Below, piece by piece: positions 1 through 8,178 of a stretch of DNA of 29,352 bases. Location of the stretch: NCBI GenBank assembly GCA_045533955.1, contig JAZSIU010000088.1:1-29352 (forward strand), written 5' to 3'. Origin of the DNA: HGM04593 sp045533955 (GTDB taxonomy: Bacteria; Bacteroidota; Bacteroidia; Bacteroidales; Bacteroidaceae). The notes under the pieces were generated by a model. The model worked only from the letters and a program-made list of their open reading frames with translations. It did not search any database and was not told where the DNA came from. Within the stretch, counting starts at the first letter, position 1. Every line of letters starts with the position of its first letter. Both the position numbers and the translations under genes were made by a program.

Positions 1-11
1 CGGCATCTATC

Positions 12-60
12 CATTTTGGGAATTTGAAAATAGCTCGCTATTCCCTGCATCCCCAAAATG
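12..60. repeat. Nested inverted repeat at left edge
   Basis: A 9-base arm at 12-20 (CATTTTGGG) is exactly complementary to 52-60. Inside it, AATAGC (29-34) pairs with GCTATT (37-42) over a 2-base loop; alternatively GGGAAT (18-23) can pair with ATTCCC (40-45). No T-run follows on either strand, so it is not a standard terminator. It could be the tail of an upstream element lying outside the window. Its function is unknown. Confidence 0.45.
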
Positions 61-124
61 AATATCTGCTCAAAAATAGTCCTCAAATAATCTCGAAATA
101 AAATTAAAACAGATTCTTACAGAC

Positions 125-158
125 AAAAAAATAGCAACCAAATGGTTGCTATTTTTTT
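125..158. terminator. Bidirectional intrinsic terminator downstream of malQ
   Basis: A perfect 16-bp stem (125-140 with 143-158) has a 2-base loop. It starts with seven A and ends with seven T, so it reads as hairpin plus U-tract on both strands. It sits 29 bases past the malQ stop codon and would also stop plus-strand transcription entering from the left. Confidence 0.9.
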
Positions 159-187
159 GTTGGCGATTATCAGTGGGCAAATAAAAA

Positions 188-2875
188 CTACTCGCAGAGG
201 CGTCCCGAAGCATCAATCATTCCACGCAGTGCCTCGTTAAAGCCCTCCTCGCGCATCATCTGTTCAAGAGTAATGTGCATACGGTAGCACCACACGTGAT
301 TGCGATTCGCAGGGACATTTATACGCTCATCATCGGGATTATCGCGTCTGAGACGCTCGTCCATTGCCATATAATCCTGCCAAGCAATAAGCGCCAGCAA
401 CGAAGGAGCATTCAGATGCTCGCGAATAATCTGCGCGGCAACATCGCCGCTCATAGCCTCGGGAGGCGTACCCTCGCGGCGAAGCTCATAATTATAGAAA
501 CAACGGGTGGCATCGGCATCCTCGCACCACCAACCGCGCAGCGTGCTCATATCGTGCGTCGAAGGGGTGGCCACCGACAGATAAGGATACTCGGCGGGGC
601 GAGCGAACATCTGCCCGTAGAGTTTGGGCATACGCTGAATCTCGAGCGAGAGAATCTGAAGATTTTTCATCACCCAAGGCACACAATCGGGAATCATTCC
701 CAAGTCCTCGCCACAGGCCGTCATACTCGTCGAGCTTATCACAGGCATCAATTTACGCATACCCTCCTCGAACCAAAAGCCGTTGTGTCTGTGATAGAAA
801 TAGTGCTCATAGAGGCGATTGTAAGCCGCACGCTGCTGCTCGTCGAGCAGCGTATATGCAACGGTCTTTGAGGCCTCAATGCGGGGGGTGAAGAGAGGCT
901 CGTCGCCCTGCTCGGCAAAGAAAAGAACCTCGCCAAAGAGACGCAACACCTCCTCCTTAAGCTCGTACGAGAGTGGGCTGTGGAGGCTGTAAAGGTCGGC
1001 CCTGAGAGCCTGCGGGTCGCGATACTCCTCTTTAAAAGTATAGACGCCCTCGGCTGCGGGGGTCAGATATTGGCAGGCCACATAATGAGCCTTCTCGCCG
1101 AAAATCTCGCGCAGAGCATCGGCATTTACAAAAGCTCGTGTGTGATTATCCTTGTCTATTACAAAGCCCGCGTTTGCAATCTCACCGCACGATAACGGGC
1201 GCGAAGGGGCGAAGCTACCTGCAAGGCCGCTCACTGCCCAACGAGGAATCTGCCATATACGAAAGAATCCCAAAATATGGTCAATGCGATAAGCGTCAAA
1301 AAAGTTCGACATATATTGCAGACGGCGACGCCACCACTCGTAGCCGTCGGCAGCCATCTGCTCCCAATTATATGTCGGGAAGCCCCAATTCTGTCCATTG
1401 GCCGAGAATGCATCGGGAGGCGCTCCGGCCGACACCGTGAGATTAAACTGCTCGCGGTCGCACCACACGTCAACACCCCCGGGCGCCACACCAATGGGAA
1501 TATCACCCTTAATGGCCACACGCCTTTTGTTGGCATATTCGTGGGCCTCACTAAGTTGAGTAAAGAGAATATACTGCACAAACGTATAGAAACGAAGCTC
1601 GCGCGCGGCATCGGGATAAGCCTCGACGAGGCGCTTGCACGTAGTCTCGTTGTAATTATCAAACTCGCCCCAACGCAAAATATCGGCACCCAGACGCGAC
1701 ACTAAAAAGCGATAAGCCGTGTAAGGCACAAGCCATCGGCTCTGCTGCTTAACGAAACGCTCGCACTCCTTTGTTGCCAGAAGCTCATCGCCCCATTGCA
1801 TAAAAAGCTCGCGCAGATAGTCCATTTTCAGTGCATAGACAGCGCCATAATCGACCGTCGGCAGCGCGTTGAGCATTATCCGTCGGCCACGATAGTAGTT
1901 GTTCCTAACCTCATCAGTGAGGCGGGGCAGCGACTCAATATCGGCATATACGGGGTTGAGCGCAAATACCGACACGCAGTTGTAGGGATAAGAATCCTCC
2001 TGCCCGCCCAGCACCGTAGTGTCGTTCACAGGCAAGAGTTGCAGCACATTCTGTCCCGTGAGCTGCAACCAATCGGCCATAGCCTTAAGGTCGCCAAAAT
2101 CGCCTATTCCCCACCCTCTGTCGCTGCGCAACGAAAAGAGAGGAATAACCGTTCCCGCCAGACGAAGCGAGGGGCGGCGCCACATTATAGGTTCGAGCGC
2201 ATAAGAATAAGCCGTTGATTGTTCAAAATCGGGCAGTGTAATTGTGCGATTCTCGCCCTCTTCCCACTGCACAGAGCCATTGTCAGAGACTATTATCACC
2301 TTGAAGCTGAAGCGTCCGCTCCACAATTGGCGCGCGTCGAACGTAACGCTCCAACGGCCCTCGCCAAGATAATGCATCGGCAGAGCTTTCTCGGGCAACC
2401 ATCCTCCGAGCACCATTGCATCGCCAGCAATTGCCGGACACTCGCCACTCGATAGCCCCACAATATAAAGCGATATAGTAACGCTGCGATTGTACCAATT
2501 GACACCACTGCCGTCCGAGGCCGGCGGCTCGGGAGCAAACATACGGAAAAGCCCCGTATGCATATAATAACCCGCAGGCGAGTCGAGCCACAGGTCATTC
2601 TGCATATAACGGTCGTTCACACTATTCATACGCAGCACACGCGGCAGGCCGTTCCACTCACTGCGCACCACTCTTCCACGCGAGACATACTCGTAACCAT
2701 AATAAAGAGTATCAGGCTCGTCAATTTCAAGAGTAGTATTCCACTCCCCCCTTGCACATTCGACAAGAGGCTTCACGAAAGTAGCCCCGCTATCGTCGCC
2801 CTCGAGCCTGTATCTTATTTGTATTTCTCCCTCGCCACTAGCAGCAAAGGGGATATTAAATCCTATGATTTTCAT
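188..2875 (-). CDS. malQ: 4-alpha-glucanotransferase (amylomaltase, GH77) with two starch-binding domains
   Basis: The 895-residue protein transfers segments of alpha-1,4-glucan between maltodextrin chains, releasing glucose, in cytosolic starch and maltose use. About residues 1-110 and 125-235 look like two CBM20-type beta domains. The rest is the GH77 barrel, starting near the motif GWGIGDFGD. Catalytic sites can be seen: the nucleophile D532 in YRIDHILGF, the acid/base E723 in GEDLGM, and the third carboxylate D775 in STHDMSTL. CBM20-CBM20-GH77 is a known architecture for bacterial and plant DPE2-like enzymes, and the length fits. I chose the ATG at 2875; a TTG six codons further upstream is open but less likely. 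The gene is single, divergent from leuA, and ends at a strong hairpin. No other starch-utilisation gene is nearby. Confidence 0.95.
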   Translation of the reverse strand: MKIIGFNIPFAASGEGEIQIRYRLEGDDSGATFVKPLVECARGEWNTTLEIDEPDTLYYGYEYVSRGRVVRSEWNGLPRVLRMNSVNDRYMQNDLWLDSPAGYYMHTGLFRMFAPEPPASDGSGVNWYNRSVTISLYIVGLSSGECPAIAGDAMVLGGWLPEKALPMHYLGEGRWSVTFDARQLWSGRFSFKVIIVSDNGSVQWEEGENRTITLPDFEQSTAYSYALEPIMWRRPSLRLAGTVIPLFSLRSDRGWGIGDFGDLKAMADWLQLTGQNVLQLLPVNDTTVLGGQEDSYPYNCVSVFALNPVYADIESLPRLTDEVRNNYYRGRRIMLNALPTVDYGAVYALKMDYLRELFMQWGDELLATKECERFVKQQSRWLVPYTAYRFLVSRLGADILRWGEFDNYNETTCKRLVEAYPDAARELRFYTFVQYILFTQLSEAHEYANKRRVAIKGDIPIGVAPGGVDVWCDREQFNLTVSAGAPPDAFSANGQNWGFPTYNWEQMAADGYEWWRRRLQYMSNFFDAYRIDHILGFFRIWQIPRWAVSGLAGSFAPSRPLSCGEIANAGFVIDKDNHTRAFVNADALREIFGEKAHYVACQYLTPAAEGVYTFKEEYRDPQALRADLYSLHSPLSYELKEEVLRLFGEVLFFAEQGDEPLFTPRIEASKTVAYTLLDEQQRAAYNRLYEHYFYHRHNGFWFEEGMRKLMPVISSTSMTACGEDLGMIPDCVPWVMKNLQILSLEIQRMPKLYGQMFARPAEYPYLSVATPSTHDMSTLRGWWCEDADATRCFYNYELRREGTPPEAMSGDVAAQIIREHLNAPSLLALIAWQDYMAMDERLRRDNPDDERINVPANRNHVWCYRMHITLEQMMREEGFNEALRGMIDASGRLCE

Positions 2876-2918
2876 TGTTTTATTTTTTTTCAAGCACAGC
2901 GTTTTTCACCGAGCCGCG

Positions 2919-2926
2919 CAAATATA
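2919..2926 (-). promoter_or_regulatory. malQ -7 promoter element
   Basis: Read on the minus strand this is TATATTTG, a perfect match to the Bacteroidota -7 consensus TAnnTTTG, about 45 bases before the malQ ATG. The sequence 20 bases upstream is TTTA rather than TTTG, so the -33 element is weak. Confidence 0.6.
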
Positions 2927-3084
2927 GCAACAAACGAGCGAAAAAATAAAGTTTACTTTAGTTTTTTACAGCGAGTGCAGGATATATTCACGCCAAAGGC
3001 GTAAATACAGCAACAAATCTTTCACCCACAATGCAAATTAACGCAAAACAGCCGCAAGCAACAGAAGCACGACACAAAACAAAC

Positions 3085-3131
3085 ATTTTTCAACAAAAAA
3101 GCATATTTCCACAACAAGATTGTTGAAAAAT
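3085..3131. promoter_or_regulatory. Candidate leuA operator: two overlapping inverted repeats
   Basis: ATTTTTCAACA (3085-3095) is the exact complement of 3121-3131. A second palindrome, CAACAA-GA-TTGTTG, lies at 3112-3125. Both right arms cover the TTG of the leuA -33 element at 3123-3125, so a protein bound here would compete with RNA polymerase. A regulator binding this site is inferred; no regulator gene lies next to it. Confidence 0.4.
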
Positions 3132-3153
3132 AGAAATAAATACTTTATTTTTG
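3123..3153 (+). promoter_or_regulatory. leuA promoter
   Basis: TTG at 3123-3125 is followed after exactly 20 bases by TATTTTTG at 3146-3153, a perfect TAnnTTTG. The expected start point is near 3159, giving a leader of about 50 bases. A second TATTTTTG at 3185-3192 lacks a -33 partner. Confidence 0.75.
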
Positions 3154-3208
3154 CGATTCAATCGCCCGCAAAAGGGCAATTTTGTATTTTTGAATTATAT
3201 ATATCAAT

Positions 3209-4705
3209 ATGAGCGATAGACTATTTATTTTTGACACCACACTGCGCGACGGCGAGCAAGTACCCGGTTGCCAATTGAATACCGTCGAGAAAATTCAAGT
3301 AGCCAAACAACTCGAAATGTTAGGCGTCGATTGCATCGAAGCCGGCTTTCCCATCTCGAGCCCCGGCGATTTTAACTCCGTAATTGAAATATCAAAAGCC
3401 GTTACGTGGCCCACAATATGCGCCCTGACACGCGCCGTCGAAAAAGACATCGACGTTGCCGCCGACGCTCTACGCTATGCCAAGCACAAGCGCATCCACA
3501 CAGGCGTCGGAACATCCGACTCGCACATACAGTACAAATTCCGCTCGACACGCGAAAAAATCATCGAGACAGCCGTTGCCGCAGTTAAATATGCCAAGCG
3601 CTACGTCGAGGACGTAGAATTCTACGCCGAAGACGCCGGCCGCACCGACAACGAATATCTTGCCCGCGTAGTCGAAGCAGTGATAAAAGCCGGAGCCACC
3701 GTAGTAAATATCCCCGACACAACAGGCTACTGCCTACCCGGCGAATATGGCGAAAAAATAAAATACCTTATGGAACACGTCGATGGCATACACAACGCCA
3801 TAATATCCACCCACTGCCACAACGACCTCGGAATGGCCACCGCCAACACATTGGCAGGCGTAATAAACGGCGCCCGTCAGGTCGAAGTAACCATCAACGG
3901 CATAGGCGAGAGAGCGGGCAACACCTCACTCGAAGAGATTGTGATGATAACAAAATGCCACCCCACGCTCAACATCGACACAAACATAAACACACAAAAA
4001 ATATACCCCACGAGCCGAATGATTTCGAGCCTTATGAATATGCCCGTGCAGCCCAATAAGGCCATCGTGGGACGCAACGCCTTTGCCCACTCATCGGGCA
4101 TTCACCAAGATGGCGTTCTTAAAGACGTCAGCACATACGAGATTATGAACCCCAAAGATGTCGGCATCGACGACAATTCCATTGTACTCACCGCACGCAG
4201 CGGACGCGCCGCGCTCAAATACCGCCTCTCGGTGCTTGGCGTAACGCTCGAGGACGACAAGCTGAACGAGGTCTATCAAGCCTTCCTGCGCCTTGCCGAC
4301 AAGAAAAAAGAGGTTAACGACGACGACATTCTGGTGCTTGCAGGAGCCGACCGCAGCAGCAACAAAGGCATCAAACTCGACTATCTTCAGGTTACCACAG
4401 GCCTCAACATACGCTCCGTAGCCAGCATCGGCCTGCGCATTGCCGGCGAACTTTTCGAGAGCGCCGCAACCGGCAACGGCCCCGTCGATGCAGCCATAAA
4501 CGCCCTGCGCAACATTATCCGCCGCGAAATGACACTGCGCGAGTTTACCATTCAAGCCATCAGCAAAGGCAGCGATGATATGGGAAAGGTACATATGCAG
4601 GTCGAGTACAACAACCACGTTTACTATGGTTTCGGCGCAAACACCGACATCGTAAGCGCATCGGTCGAGGCTTATCTCGATTGTATCAATAAGTTTCAGA
4701 ATTAA
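3209..4705 (+). CDS. leuA: 2-isopropylmalate synthase
   Basis: It condenses acetyl-CoA with 2-ketoisovalerate, the committed step to leucine. At 498 residues it has the standard long-form architecture: a TIM barrel from the start to about residue 270, a linker, and a C-terminal regulatory (leucine-sensing) domain from about 370 to the end. Visible active-site residues are R13 and D14 in TLRDGEQ and the metal ligands H202 and H204 in HCHND, with N238 in GERAGNTS. The complete C-terminal domain argues for leucine feedback control. It is the first gene of leuACD, 16 bases ahead of leuC. Homocitrate or citramalate synthases share the barrel, but the neighbours settle the call. Confidence 0.97.
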   Translation: MSDRLFIFDTTLRDGEQVPGCQLNTVEKIQVAKQLEMLGVDCIEAGFPISSPGDFNSVIEISKAVTWPTICALTRAVEKDIDVAADALRYAKHKRIHTGVGTSDSHIQYKFRSTREKIIETAVAAVKYAKRYVEDVEFYAEDAGRTDNEYLARVVEAVIKAGATVVNIPDTTGYCLPGEYGEKIKYLMEHVDGIHNAIISTHCHNDLGMATANTLAGVINGARQVEVTINGIGERAGNTSLEEIVMITKCHPTLNIDTNINTQKIYPTSRMISSLMNMPVQPNKAIVGRNAFAHSSGIHQDGVLKDVSTYEIMNPKDVGIDDNSIVLTARSGRAALKYRLSVLGVTLEDDKLNEVYQAFLRLADKKKEVNDDDILVLAGADRSSNKGIKLDYLQVTTGLNIRSVASIGLRIAGELFESAATGNGPVDAAINALRNIIRREMTLREFTIQAISKGSDDMGKVHMQVEYNNHVYYGFGANTDIVSASVEAYLDCINKFQN

Positions 4706-4721
4706 GAATTAAGAAGAGAAA

Positions 4722-6116
4722 ATGAACACCCTTTTCGATAAAATATGGGACGCGCACGTAGTGCAAAAGGTCGAGGATGGCCCCACACAGCTATATATCG
4801 ACCGCCTCTACTGCCACGAGGTAACCTCGCCGCAGGCATTCGACGAGCTACGCGCGCGCGGCATCGGCTGTCTGCGTCCGAGCCGAATATTTTGTATGCC
4901 CGACCACAATATTCCCACACAGAATCAGGACAAACCCATCGAAGAACCCGTATCGCGCAAACAGGTCGAGACGCTCGTGCGCAACGCAGGCGAGTTTGGC
5001 CTTGAGATTTTCGGGATGATGCACCCCAAGAACGGCATCATACACGTCGTGGGCCCCGAGCAAGGCCTTACGCTACCCGGAGCAACCATCGTATGCGGCG
5101 ACTCGCACACATCCACCCACGGTGCAATGGGGGCAGTAGCCTTCGGAATAGGCACAAGTGAGGTGGGAATGGTAATGGCCTCGCAGTGCATCCTGCAACA
5201 GAAGCCCCGCACAATGCGCATAAGCGTCGAGGGCACATTGGGCCGTGGCGTTACAGCTAAAGACGTTGCGTTGTACATAATGACACAGATGACCACAAGC
5301 GGCGCCACAGGTTATTTTGTCGAGTATGCAGGCAGCGCCATACGTTCAATGAGTATGGAGAGCCGTCTGACGCTGTGCAACCTATCAATTGAGATGGGCG
5401 CACGCGGAGGAATGGTCGCCCCCGACGACATTACATTCGACTATCTGAGAGGGCGCGAATATGCCCCCAAGGGCGAAGCGTGGGATAAAGCAGTAGCCTA
5501 CTGGCGCACACTCAGAAGCGACGCCGACGCACAATTCGACAAAGAATACACCTTCCGTGCCGAGGATATTGAACCGCGCATCACATACGGCACCAACCCG
5601 GGAATGGGAATGGGAGTGAGCGAGAGAATCCCCACGGCCGAGAGTATCGACGAGGCGGGACGAGCCTCGTTCCTAAAGTCGCTCCGTTATATGGGATTCA
5701 GCGAGGGCGAGAAACTCACGGGACACACAATAGACTATGTCTTTGTAGGCTCGTGCACAAACGGCCGAATAGAAGATTTTCGAGCCTTTGCACAGATTGT
5801 AAAGGGACGCCAAAAAGCCCCCGGAGTAACCGCGTGGATTGTACCCGGCTCGTGGAGCGTGCAACGACAGATAGTAGCCGAGGGGATAGACAAGATTCTC
5901 GAGGCAGCCGGGTTCGAGATTAGACAGCCCGGATGCTCGGCCTGCCTAGCAATGAACGAAGACAAAGTACCCGAAGGAAAATATTGCGTATCGACAAGCA
6001 ACCGCAATTTCGAGGGGCGTCAGGGCCCCGGCTCGCGCACCATATTAGCAAGCCCCTACACAGCAGCGGCAGCAGCAATAACAGGCTGTATCACCGACCC
6101 ACGCGAGTTTCTTTAA
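4722..6116 (+). CDS. leuC: 3-isopropylmalate dehydratase, large subunit
   Basis: This is the [4Fe-4S] subunit of isopropylmalate isomerase, which interconverts 2- and 3-isopropylmalate through dehydration and rehydration. The 464 residues match the usual bacterial length. The cluster ligands are visible as C345 in VGSCTNGR and C405 and C408 in PGCSACLA. CGDSHTSTHGA at about 125-135 is the aconitase-family substrate motif. It works only as a heterodimer with LeuD, encoded 22 bases downstream. The cluster makes the enzyme oxygen-sensitive, which fits an anaerobic host. Confidence 0.97.
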   Translation: MNTLFDKIWDAHVVQKVEDGPTQLYIDRLYCHEVTSPQAFDELRARGIGCLRPSRIFCMPDHNIPTQNQDKPIEEPVSRKQVETLVRNAGEFGLEIFGMMHPKNGIIHVVGPEQGLTLPGATIVCGDSHTSTHGAMGAVAFGIGTSEVGMVMASQCILQQKPRTMRISVEGTLGRGVTAKDVALYIMTQMTTSGATGYFVEYAGSAIRSMSMESRLTLCNLSIEMGARGGMVAPDDITFDYLRGREYAPKGEAWDKAVAYWRTLRSDADAQFDKEYTFRAEDIEPRITYGTNPGMGMGVSERIPTAESIDEAGRASFLKSLRYMGFSEGEKLTGHTIDYVFVGSCTNGRIEDFRAFAQIVKGRQKAPGVTAWIVPGSWSVQRQIVAEGIDKILEAAGFEIRQPGCSACLAMNEDKVPEGKYCVSTSNRNFEGRQGPGSRTILASPYTAAAAAITGCITDPREFL

Positions 6117-6138
6117 CCCCCTAACCCAATTAAGAGCA

Positions 6139-6732
6139 ATGAAAAAAGAGAAATTCAACATAATAACCGACAGCTGCATACCCCTGCCGCTCGAAAATAT
6201 CGACACCGACCAGATAATCCCCGCACGCTTTCTAAAGGCCACCACCCGCGAAGGCTTTGGCGAGAATCTGTTCCGCGACTGGCGCTTCGACAAAGAGGGC
6301 AACCGCATCGAGAGCTTTGTTATGAACAACCCCGCCTACAAAGGATGCATATTGGTTGCGGGCAAAAATTTCGGCTGCGGGAGCAGCCGCGAGCACGCAG
6401 CTTGGGCCATCGCCGACTACGGCTTCCGCGTGGTTGTATCGAGCTTTTTTGCAGACATTCACAAGAACAACGAGCTGAACAATTTTGTGCTGCCCGTTGT
6501 CGTGAGCGAGAGCTTCCTCTCGGCCCTCTTCGAGAGCATCGCAGCCGATGCCTCGACACAGGTAACCGTTGACCTCCCCGCCCAGACAATAACCAACAAC
6601 GCCACAGGCGCAAGCGAGCGGTTCGAGATTAACGGCTACAAAAAACACTGCCTTATGAACGGCCTCGACGACATTGACTTTCTTCTGAGCAACAAGCACA
6701 AGATTGAAGAGTACGAAAAAACAGCGCAATAA
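6139..6732 (+). CDS. leuD: 3-isopropylmalate dehydratase, small subunit
   Basis: This is the swivelling small subunit of isopropylmalate isomerase (197 residues, normal length). Typical motifs are NIDTDQIIPARF near residues 20-31 and the substrate-specificity loop in GKNFGCGSSREHAAWA near 75-90. It follows leuC by 22 bases and is the last gene before a strong intrinsic terminator, so the leuA operon seems to end here rather than continue into leuB. Confidence 0.96.
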   Translation: MKKEKFNIITDSCIPLPLENIDTDQIIPARFLKATTREGFGENLFRDWRFDKEGNRIESFVMNNPAYKGCILVAGKNFGCGSSREHAAWAIADYGFRVVVSSFFADIHKNNELNNFVLPVVVSESFLSALFESIAADASTQVTVDLPAQTITNNATGASERFEINGYKKHCLMNGLDDIDFLLSNKHKIEEYEKTAQ

Positions 6733-6760
6733 AAGGCTGAGTAAAGAGCACAAGAGCACC

Positions 6761-6807
6761 AACCGGCACCCACACTTTTTAAAGAACAGTGTGGATGCCG
6801 GTTTTTT
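6761..6807 (+). terminator. Intrinsic terminator after leuD
   Basis: The stem pairs 6761-6776 with 6788-6803 (about 15 of 16 pairs, one C-A mismatch), closes over an A-rich loop, and ends in a six-T run at 6802-6807. It starts 28 bases past the leuD stop and separates leuACD from leuB. Confidence 0.9.
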
Positions 6808-6862
6808 ACACCTCACCTACCCACCCACAATAGCGTTATATAATATTAAATATTAACTATAA

Positions 6863-6894
6863 TTTGATAAATCCGAAGATATTCCGTAATTTTG
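6863..6894 (+). promoter_or_regulatory. leuB promoter
   Basis: TTTG at 6863-6866, then 20 bases, then TAATTTTG at 6887-6894: both elements match the Bacteroidota consensus fully. The expected start point is near 6900. Just upstream, TAATATT-A-AATATTA (6841-6855) is a 15-base palindrome that could be an operator or simply an AT-rich UP-like sequence. Confidence 0.85.
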
Positions 6895-6898
6895 CCCG

Positions 6899-7086
6899 AA
6901 ACTTTTTTGCAACAAAAAGTTTACACCCCGCACAAAATATTAAGAGCCTGTTTGAATTTATATCGCAAGCTTTTTTTTTCATAAAGACCAAGATAAAAAA
7001 TCCTCTTTCGCACCCTTTGGGACACCCCCAAAAGAAAAAAGAGACAAACACCCTTTTTTTAAAAAAACTTAAAACAGCAACAGAAT
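6899..7086 (+). other. Structured AT-rich 5' leader of leuB
   Basis: This leader of about 186 bases between the leuB promoter and ATG holds no convincing peptide frame. It contains a 9-bp hairpin right at the predicted start point (6899-6907 with 6914-6922), a nine-T run at 6971-6979, a two-part hairpin with TTTGGG (7016-7021) pairing CCCAAA (7027-7032) inside CTCTTT (7003-7008) pairing AAAGAG (7038-7043), and a T7A7 tract at 7054-7067. It matches no riboswitch I recognise. It could be an attenuator, an mRNA-stability element, or remains of an old insertion. Confidence 0.5.
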
Positions 7087-8160
7087 ATGAACCTTAATAT
7101 AGCCATACTTCCGGGCGATGGCATAGGCCCCGAGATTATAGAACAAGCCCTAAAAGCGACAAAAGCCGTGTGCGACAAATTCGGCCACACACTAAACTAC
7201 AAGAGCGGCCTTGTGGGCGCCTGCGCGATAGACGCCACGGGCAACCCCTACCCCGACGCAACACACGAGCTGTGTATGAACAGCGACGCAGTACTCTTCG
7301 GCGCCGTGGGCGACCTTAGATTCGACAACAACCCCGCCGCCAAAGTACGCCCCGAGCAGGGCCTTCTGGCAATGCGCAAGAAGCTGGGCCTCTATGCCAA
7401 TCTGCGTCCCGTAACCACATTCGAGGCACTCGCCCATCAGTCGCCCCTGCGCCCCGACATTGTCAAAGGCACCGACTTTATGTGCATCCGCGAGCTCACC
7501 GGCGGTCTCTATTTCGGACGCCCGCAAGGACGCAGCGAGGATGGAAACACCGCCTACGACACCTGCGTATATACCCGCGACGAGATTCACCGCATCGTGA
7601 AACTCGCCTACGAGTATGCAATGAAGCGCCGCAAGAAGGTAACAGTCATCGACAAAGCCAACGTTCTTGCAACGTCGCGTCTGTGGCGCGAAGTCGCCAA
7701 AGAGATTGCCGCACAATACCCCGAGGTAGAGACCGAGTTTATGTTCGTCGACAACGCCGCAATGCGCCTCATCCAATGGCCCTCATCGTTCGACGTTATG
7801 GTAACCGAAAATATGTTCGGCGACATACTCACCGACGAAGGCTCAGTCATAACAGGCTCATTGGGACTACTACCCTCGGCCTCAATAGGCGTGCACACAT
7901 CACTCTTCGAGCCCATCCACGGCTCGTGGCCGCAAGCAGCCGGAAAGAACATCGCTAACCCCCTTGCCACCATCCTCTCGGCAGCAATGATGATGGAGTA
8001 TGCCTTCGGGCTAATGGACGAGGGACGCCTTATACGCGAGGCCGTCGATGCCTCAATGAAGGCCAACGTTCGCACCGCCGACATTCAAGTACCCGAGGCC
8101 GAGCCCTACGGTACAAAAGAGGTAGGCGATTGGATTGCAAACTACATCAATAACAAATAA
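7087..8160 (+). CDS. leuB: 3-isopropylmalate dehydrogenase
   Basis: It oxidises and decarboxylates 3-isopropylmalate to 2-ketoisocaproate with NAD+, the third leucine step. The 357 residues are normal. Visible motifs include GDGIGPEI near the start, RELTGGLYFG near residue 135, the catalytic K190, D222, and the metal-binding acidic residues D246 and D250 in ENMFGDILTDE. EPIHGSWPQAAGKNIANP near 275-292 is the cofactor-binding signature; an isocitrate dehydrogenase would differ there. It is separated from leuD by a terminator and has its own promoter, but the amidase gene starts only 18 bases downstream. Confidence 0.96.
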   Translation: MNLNIAILPGDGIGPEIIEQALKATKAVCDKFGHTLNYKSGLVGACAIDATGNPYPDATHELCMNSDAVLFGAVGDLRFDNNPAAKVRPEQGLLAMRKKLGLYANLRPVTTFEALAHQSPLRPDIVKGTDFMCIRELTGGLYFGRPQGRSEDGNTAYDTCVYTRDEIHRIVKLAYEYAMKRRKKVTVIDKANVLATSRLWREVAKEIAAQYPEVETEFMFVDNAAMRLIQWPSSFDVMVTENMFGDILTDEGSVITGSLGLLPSASIGVHTSLFEPIHGSWPQAAGKNIANPLATILSAAMMMEYAFGLMDEGRLIREAVDASMKANVRTADIQVPEAEPYGTKEVGDWIANYINNK

Positions 8161-8178
8161 GCACAAACACCCACGGCA

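Larger units (their letters stand above)
2876..3208. other. Divergent malQ / leuA intergenic region
   Basis: These 333 bases hold no convincing gene. They contain a minus-strand malQ promoter near 2919-2926, a small hairpin at 2990-3002 (ACGCC and GGCGT around three A), an A-rich purine-skewed stretch from 3020 to 3110, a set of inverted repeats at 3085-3131, and the leuA promoter. A 30-codon open frame beginning at 3031 has no leucine codons and lies upstream of the leuA promoter, so it is not a leucine leader peptide. Confidence 0.7.

Noticed and set aside
3031..3123. Leucine leader peptide for leuA attenuation
   Set aside because: The short frame contains no leucine codons and lies upstream of the predicted leuA start point.
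6945..6979. Insertion-sequence end or second terminator in the leuB leader
   Set aside because: A T9 run is there, but no stable hairpin precedes it, and I find no matching inverted end or transposase.
6864..7097. 77-codon plus-strand frame through the leuB leader
   Set aside because: It begins with a TTG inside the leuB -33 element, upstream of the predicted transcript start, and consists of homopolymer-derived residues.
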